This document shows, one piece after another, positions 58,973 to 64,000 of a DNA stretch of 64,000 nt. The DNA is from Marinobacterium rhizophilum DSM 18822. GTDB taxonomy: Bacteria; Pseudomonadota; Gammaproteobacteria; Pseudomonadales; Balneatricaceae. How positions within the stretch are numbered: the stretch's first letter is position 1; every line of letters starts with the position of its first letter. Below the pieces are notes generated by a model. The model made no database searches and was not told the origin of the DNA. It was given only the letters and a program-made list of their open reading frames with translations. Location: positions 1 through 64,000 of the forward strand of contig NZ_KB899111.1 of the NCBI RefSeq assembly GCF_000378045.1, given 5' to 3'. The position numbers and the translations under genes were made by a program.

Positions 58973-60193
58973 CTACAAAACGTTACCCAGCTGGAAGATG
59001 GGCAGATACATGGCGATAACCAGACCGCCCACCAGAACGCCGAGTACCGCCATGATCAAGGGTTCCATCAGGCTGGACAGGGAATCCACTGCATTATCCA
59101 CCTCTTGCTCGTAAAAGGCCGCGACCTTGTCGAGCATCATTTCCAGCGAGCCGGCTTCCTCACCGATACCGATCATCTGTATGGTCATGTTGGGGAAGAT
59201 GCCGGTCATCTGGACTGCATTCACAAGCGATTGTCCAGTCGATACGCCGTTACGGATCTGAATAACCGCGTTGCGATAGACCACGTTGCCAACGGCGCCT
59301 GCAGCGGAATCCAGAGCCTCGACCAACGGCACGCCAGCGGCAAAGGTCGTGGCCAGTGTGCGTGCGAAGCGGGCGATGGCCGCCTTGTGCAGTATCGTAC
59401 CCAGTACCGGGATTTTAAGCACCGCGCGGTCGACGAAATCACGAAATTTCTCCGACTTGCGATGGGTGCTCTGAAACAGGTAGCCGAATAGCGCGATGCC
59501 AAGCAGTACTACAAACCACCATTTTTGTGCAGATTCCGACAGGTTGACCACGAAGCGAGTAAATGCCGGCAGATCTGCGCCAAAACTACTGAACACGTCG
59601 TCAAAAACGGGTACGACCTTAACCAGCAGTATAGCGGTGACAATAATACCGACGATGATTACCGCCGCCGGGTAGGTCATTGCCTTGCGGATTTTTGCTT
59701 TCAGGGCCTCGACCTTTTCCTTGTAGGTGGCTATGCGGTCGAGCATGGCATCGAGTGCACCCGACTGTTCTCCGGCCTTGACCAGGTTGCAGTACAGGTC
59801 ATCAAAGAAAATGGGGAACTTGGACAGTGCCGTGGAAAAGTCAGATCCACCGCTGACATCGTTGCGAATGTCGTAGAGCATTTTTTTGAGTTTGTCTTTC
59901 TCCGAGCCCCCGGCAACGATCTCTAGCGCTTGGATCAGAGGAACACCAGATTTCAGCATCGTCGCCATCTGGCGCGTGAAAAAGGCGATATCAAGTGGCT
60001 TGATCGCCTTGGAGCGGTTGCTGAAAATGGAGATGCTTTCCTTGGCGACTTTCTTGGGTGTAATGCCCTGGCGCCGAAGCTGGGCCTTGGCCGTGGCAAC
60101 ATTGGCCGCATCGAGCTTGCCTTTGGTGACGTTGCCGCTTTTGTCACGCCCCTGCCAGACAAAGGTCTGCAGTTTGATTTCTTTCGTGGCCAT
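58973..60193 (-). CDS. pilC: Type IV pilus inner-membrane platform protein PilC
   Basis: PilC is the polytopic platform that couples the PilB motor to pilin assembly. The 406-residue product contains two repeated T2SF domains (about 70-195 and 275-395), with FFTRQMATMLKSGVPLIQALEIV and FARTLATTFAAGVPLVEALDS (in part) as the paired signatures, and three membrane segments. The N-terminal start is TFVWQGRDKSGNVTKGKLDA. It lies 24 bp after pilB. Confidence 0.97.
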   Translation of the reverse strand: MATKEIKLQTFVWQGRDKSGNVTKGKLDAANVATAKAQLRRQGITPKKVAKESISIFSNRSKAIKPLDIAFFTRQMATMLKSGVPLIQALEIVAGGSEKDKLKKMLYDIRNDVSGGSDFSTALSKFPIFFDDLYCNLVKAGEQSGALDAMLDRIATYKEKVEALKAKIRKAMTYPAAVIIVGIIVTAILLVKVVPVFDDVFSSFGADLPAFTRFVVNLSESAQKWWFVVLLGIALFGYLFQSTHRKSEKFRDFVDRAVLKIPVLGTILHKAAIARFARTLATTFAAGVPLVEALDSAAGAVGNVVYRNAVIQIRNGVSTGQSLVNAVQMTGIFPNMTIQMIGIGEEAGSLEMMLDKVAAFYEQEVDNAVDSLSSLMEPLIMAVLGVLVGGLVIAMYLPIFQLGNVL

Positions 60194-60217
60194 AGTAATC
60201 CCTGTAATGACTTACGC

Positions 60218-61927
60218 TCAGGTAACGATAACCCGGTTCATTTCTTCGAGGCTGGTAAGGCCTCTCGCAACCTTGATCAGGCCGGACCCGCGCAAGGTGC
60301 GAAAGCCGTCTGCCTGTGCCACGCGCAGGATATCAAGCGAGTTGCCGTTATTCATGATCACGTTAGCGACCTCTGAACTCATCGGCAGCATCTCGTAAAT
60401 CCCGACGCGGCCCTTGTAGCCCCGGTTGCATTTCGGGCAACCTTCGGGGTTGGCTTCAAAGAGTGTAGTATTTTCCAGCTGCTCCTGGGTGAAGCCTTCT
60501 GCGAGCAGGGCGGCCTCGGGAATATCGGCCGGGCGCTTGCAGGATTCACACAGGCGTCGTGCCAGGCGCTGGGCGATAATCAGCGTGACGGAGGTGGCGA
60601 TATTGAACGCCGGCACGCCCATGTTGCGCAGGCGGGTCAGGGTTTCGGGCGAGCTGTTAGTGTGCAGCGTCGAGAGCACCATGTGGCCCGTCTGGGCGGC
60701 CTTGATGCCGATCTCGGCGGTTTCCAGGTCTCGAATCTCGCCGACCATGACAACATCAGGGTCCTGGCGCAAAAAGGCGCGCAGCGCTTCGGCAAAGGTC
60801 AGGCCGACCTTGACGTTGACATGCACCTGGTTGATGCCTTCCATGTTAATCTCCACCGGATCCTCGGCGGTGGAAATATTGCGTTCTTCATCATTGAGAA
60901 TATTGAGGCCGGTATAGAGTGTCACCGTCTTGCCGCTGCCGGTGGGGCCGGTTACCAGGACCATCCCCTGGGGTTTGGTCAGGGTGGCGAGAAAGACCTC
61001 TTTCTGGTCCGGCTCAAAGCCCAGTGCATCGACCCCCATCTTGGCGCTGGCAGGGTCCAGGATACGCAGTACGATTTTTTCCCCCCACAGGGTCGGCAGG
61101 CTGTTGACGCGAAAGTCGATGGCCCGTTTGGCCGAGATCTTCATCTTGATGCGTCCATCCTGGGGCATGCGGCGCTCGGAAATATCCATGCGCGACATGA
61201 CTTTCAGGCGCGCGGCCAGGCGCGGCGCCAGGTTGGCTGGGGGCTTGGCCACTTCCTGCAAAATTCCGTCGATACGGCTACGGATGCGGTAGTGCTTCTC
61301 ATAGGGCTCGAAATGGATATCCGAGGCGCCATTCTTGATGGCATCCAGCAGTATCTTGTTCACGAAGCGCACGATAGGAGCGTCGTTGGCGGCTTCTTCT
61401 GCAGTTTCGGCGGACTCGACTTGCTGGCCTTCGCCGACGTCGAGGTTGTCGAGGTCGGAGTCGGCCAGGTCGTCCAGCGCGCTGTGCTGGTTATCCAGGA
61501 AGGCGTCGATCAGCCGGCGCAGTTTGTCTTCCTCGACAATCACGCCTTCGGTGGTGGTGCCCGTATGAAATTTTATCTCGTCCAGCGCCTGGATATTGGT
61601 GGGGTCGGCGATGGCGATAAAGAGCCGGTTTTCACGCTTCATCAGCGGTAGCGCATGGTGCTTGCTGATGAGTGCTTCCGACACCAGCCCCTGGGGCAGT
61701 GCTTCGCGGGCGATAACATCAAGGTCCAGCAGCGGGAGTCCAAACTCGTCGGAGGCGGCGCAGGCGGCGCGGTGTGCGCTGACCAGGCGCTTTTCGATGA
61801 TATGGCTGATAAAGGGTTTTTGTGCCGCCCGTGCCTGGGCGATCGCGTCGACCGCAACTTCGGCAGAAAATACACCATCATTTACCAGTCGCTTGGCGAG
61901 ACCGCTGAGGGGTTGAAAAGCGTTCAC
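60218..61927 (-). CDS. pilB: Type IV pilus assembly ATPase PilB
   Basis: PilB is the hexameric extension motor of the pilus. The 569-residue product has the T2SSE N-terminal domain (about 60-150), Walker A VTGPTGSGKTVTLYTGL, the Asp box AEDPVEINMEGINQV, Walker B DPDVVMVGEIRDLETAEI and the HMVLSTLHTNS His box. The four zinc cysteines are in CESCKRP and CPKCNRGYKGR. It is first in the leftward pilBCD-coaE-yacG set and divergent from pilA. Confidence 0.98.
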   Translation of the reverse strand: MNAFQPLSGLAKRLVNDGVFSAEVAVDAIAQARAAQKPFISHIIEKRLVSAHRAACAASDEFGLPLLDLDVIAREALPQGLVSEALISKHHALPLMKRENRLFIAIADPTNIQALDEIKFHTGTTTEGVIVEEDKLRRLIDAFLDNQHSALDDLADSDLDNLDVGEGQQVESAETAEEAANDAPIVRFVNKILLDAIKNGASDIHFEPYEKHYRIRSRIDGILQEVAKPPANLAPRLAARLKVMSRMDISERRMPQDGRIKMKISAKRAIDFRVNSLPTLWGEKIVLRILDPASAKMGVDALGFEPDQKEVFLATLTKPQGMVLVTGPTGSGKTVTLYTGLNILNDEERNISTAEDPVEINMEGINQVHVNVKVGLTFAEALRAFLRQDPDVVMVGEIRDLETAEIGIKAAQTGHMVLSTLHTNSSPETLTRLRNMGVPAFNIATSVTLIIAQRLARRLCESCKRPADIPEAALLAEGFTQEQLENTTLFEANPEGCPKCNRGYKGRVGIYEMLPMSSEVANVIMNNGNSLDILRVAQADGFRTLRGSGLIKVARGLTSLEEMNRVIVT

Positions 61928-62011
61928 CTTGACTCCCGAATTGAACCGTCCGATGTTTGAACTCGATCAGGATGTAACATAGCACTTGCGTGACTCTTTG
62001 AAAATGCAGAC

Positions 62012-62017
62012 TATACT
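62012..62017 (+). promoter_or_regulatory. Possible -10 of pilA
   Basis: TATACT lies about 160 bp before pilA in the pilB-pilA gap. No well-spaced -35 and no sigma-54 GG-N10-GC element in the expected direction were found, although pilA is sigma-54 dependent in Pseudomonas. Confidence 0.25.
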
Positions 62018-62176
62018 GATCCTTGGTCACTGGAGTGTAATAGATATGATACGATTTAGTGCAATGCTATATCGTCGTCAGATTGGATCAAGCTGCCCTT
62101 TGTCACAGGGCTGATTGGGTAGAACTGCCTGATCATGGAGACTCATAAAATGGAAAACTCGCTGGAGAAACACAAA

Positions 62177-62746
62177 ATGAACAGAACAGTCAGAACAGGG
62201 CAAAAAGGCTTTACCCTGATCGAATTGATGATCGTTATCGCGATCATCGGTATTCTGGCGGCCATCGCGCTGCCGGCTTACCGTGATTACGTGACGCGCT
62301 CGCGTGTCACGGAAGGCTTGAGTATTGCCGCGGATGCACAGGTGATGGTTGCGACAGAAGGTACCACCGTTAACGAGCTCTTGAACGCGGCGACGAGTTG
62401 GAACGCCCAAGCAACTAATACTGGTGCTTCGAGTAAATATGTTCAATCTGTACAGGTAAATACAGCTACGGGTGTGATTACGATTCTTTACGATGGTGCT
62501 GCTACTGGTCTGGGAGCGGCCGGTCTCAACCTTACGTTGACTCCTTTCGTTCGAACCGGACCTCTGCCTGGAGATGCTACGCAGCTTGGAGCTGCTTTAC
62601 TCGCGGGTACTGCCGGCACGATTGATTGGGCGTGTGTATCTGAAACAAACGTGACAGCAACCACGAACTTTGGAGCTGCAGTGCCGGTAGCTTTGGGCGT
62701 AGGTGTTGGTGTTGATCCGCGATTTGTTCCGAACGAATGTCGCTAG
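62177..62746 (+). CDS. pilA: Type IV pilin (major pilin PilA type)
   Basis: PilA is the subunit of the type IV pilus, processed by PilD. The leader [11 protein letters not shown] is cut before the N-methylated Phe of [22 protein letters not shown], with Glu at +5. The mature protein has about 178 residues; two cysteines near the C terminus (DWACVSETN and PNEC) form the usual disulfide loop. The globular part is Ala/Thr-rich with few charges. ATGs at 62150 and 62135 are in frame; I chose 62177, which has GGAG nine bases upstream and the shortest normal leader. Confidence 0.93.
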   Translation: MNRTVRTGQKGFTLIELMIVIAIIGILAAIALPAYRDYVTRSRVTEGLSIAADAQVMVATEGTTVNELLNAATSWNAQATNTGASSKYVQSVQVNTATGVITILYDGAATGLGAAGLNLTLTPFVRTGPLPGDATQLGAALLAGTAGTIDWACVSETNVTATTNFGAAVPVALGVGVGVDPRFVPNECR

Positions 62747-62775
62747 ATCATAGTAAAATAGGAAATTGCCCCCAA

Positions 62776-62810
62776 GAAAGAGCCCCGGCATAGGCCGGGG
62801 CTCTTTCTTT
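62776..62810 (+). terminator. Terminator after pilA
   Basis: A perfect 14-bp stem (62776-62789 with 62794-62807) with an ATAG loop is followed by TTT. The A-rich left arm makes it work on both strands. Confidence 0.9.
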
Positions 62811-62993
62811 ATTGCAGGCTCCAAGGAATAGGTTTTGACAGACGTTGCCTGGTGTTGGGTTTTTAATCGCTGGAGTCGCTAATCCCTTTGTCTGTTTTCT
62901 TGATGGCCTTGCTTGGGTAGGTTTTGTGCACTTGGCTTGGCGTTACCAAAGTATACTATCGTCCCAAGAGCTGCTGGGGCAGACTTGATCGCT

Positions 62994-63338
62994 ATGAAAA
63001 GAATAATTCTGCTTGTACTTATTGCGTTGTCCGTCGGCGTAACCCTGTATCTTAATCGGCAGGCTGAACCCGTGCCCGAGAGCGTGCGTGCTGCAGTGGA
63101 AGCGCAGCTGGCCAAGGACGCCCGCTTTCCAGCGCGTCCGGTCTGGTGGCAGGATGGGGCCATACTGGCGGTGGGTATGCTGGCTGATGGGGCGCCGAAG
63201 GATGCCGCGGCGCTGGATGTTTGCGCGCTATTGCTAAGCCAGGGAATTACCGAGACCTCGGTGGAAGTCTACGATCTGGATAAAATCCGTCAGAGCGAGG
63301 ACTGGAATTTAATTGGCAAGGCGTCCTGCAAGCCCTAA
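62994..63338 (+). CDS. Small membrane-anchored protein of unknown function
   Basis: The 114-residue product has one N-terminal hydrophobic segment (MKRIILLVLIALSVGVTLYL), best read as a signal anchor. The rest is soluble with motifs FPARPVWWQDGAILAVGML and SVEVYDLDKIRQSEDWNLIGKASC. I do not recognise the family. The ATG at 62994 was chosen because the hydrophobic segment starts there; the 27 upstream in-frame codons look non-coding. It is convergent with nadC through a shared terminator. Confidence 0.65.
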   Translation: MKRIILLVLIALSVGVTLYLNRQAEPVPESVRAAVEAQLAKDARFPARPVWWQDGAILAVGMLADGAPKDAAALDVCALLLSQGITETSVEVYDLDKIRQSEDWNLIGKASCKP

Positions 63339-63415
63339 GTATTCGGCTCGGTCTGTTTTCAGTGGTATTTCGCGAGCAGCTCTTAATGCCAGGAATTAAT
63401 TATTTGATTCAGATC

Positions 63416-63449
63416 AAAAAAGGGCGCACTTATCAGTACGCCCTTTTTT
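63416..63449. terminator. Bidirectional terminator between the small gene and nadC
   Basis: An 11-bp stem (63416-63426 with 63439-63449, AAAAAAGGGCG/CGCCCTTTTTT) extends by three more pairs past one mismatch to a TATC loop. The A-run and T-run serve both convergent genes. Confidence 0.85.
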
Positions 63450-63482
63450 ATTTTTTCAGCATGTTTCTGAACTATCCGGTAT

Positions 63483-64000
<518 letters not shown>

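Noticed and set aside
61928-62134. Sigma-54 promoter for pilA
   Set aside because: pilA is sigma-54 dependent in Pseudomonas, so I looked for GG-N10-GC with the right sequence on the plus strand, but found none that fits.

Overview
The window looks like chromosomal DNA of a marine-type gammaproteobacterium of the Pseudomonadales/Oceanospirillales group (Marinobacterium-like is my inference). The gene orders zapE-rplM-rpsI-petABC-sspAB, lpoA/rsmI-rnpB-mraZ followed by a full dcw cluster, and yacG-coaE-pilDCB/pilA are those of pseudomonads and relatives. I see no rRNA, CRISPR array, prophage or intact insertion sequence. Nearly all of the DNA is compact core genome.

Region 1 (1-7.4 kb) is a pyruvate module. 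It holds a TRAP-type solute-binding protein, a PdhR-type FadR-family repressor, and aceE-aceF. Near-perfect PdhR-like palindromes lie in the dctP-pdhR gap, and a variant palindrome sits inside the aceE promoter, which suggests one regulon for 2-oxoacid uptake and oxidation. Region 2 (7.8-10.5 kb) has a UDP-glucuronate 4-epimerase-like gene facing galU, then the EF-P paralogue efpL.

Region 3 (10.6-20.1 kb) is the main accessory locus. It is a five-gene leftward operon made of circularly permuted ATP-grasp, alpha-E, transglutaminase-DUF2126 (putative amidoligase), an ATP-grasp/alpha-E fusion, and a second transglutaminase. A well-spaced sigma-54 (-24/-12) promoter candidate lies upstream. This is a predicted peptide or amide-bond forming system with no known product. 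Two identical tRNA-Pro(CGG) genes with a consensus promoter follow, then a small secreted protein and the collapsed remnant of a HerA-like ATPase gene.

Region 4 (21.8-32.9 kb) is core: zapE, rplM-rpsI, the cytochrome bc1 operon petABC, sspA, sspB, the leftward lpoA-yraN-diaA-dolP operon, rsmI and the RNase P RNA.

Region 5 (33.1-51.6 kb) is the division and cell wall (dcw) cluster from mraZ to lpxC, preceded by a sigma-70 promoter and four TGGGN MraZ boxes at exact 10-bp spacing. Its striking feature is the murG-murC junction. The stop/start ATGA overlap and flanking codons have been tandemly amplified, leaving a chain of three micro-ORFs (26, 38 and 37 codons), each joined to the next by ATGA. 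murB is not in the cluster.

Region 6 (51.8-64 kb) carries secA, argJ, a Nudix/ThiE-like fusion, yacG, coaE, the type IV pilus genes pilD, pilC and pilB with divergent pilA, a small anchored protein of unknown function, and the 3' part of nadC. A REP-like palindromic element sits between pilC and pilD.
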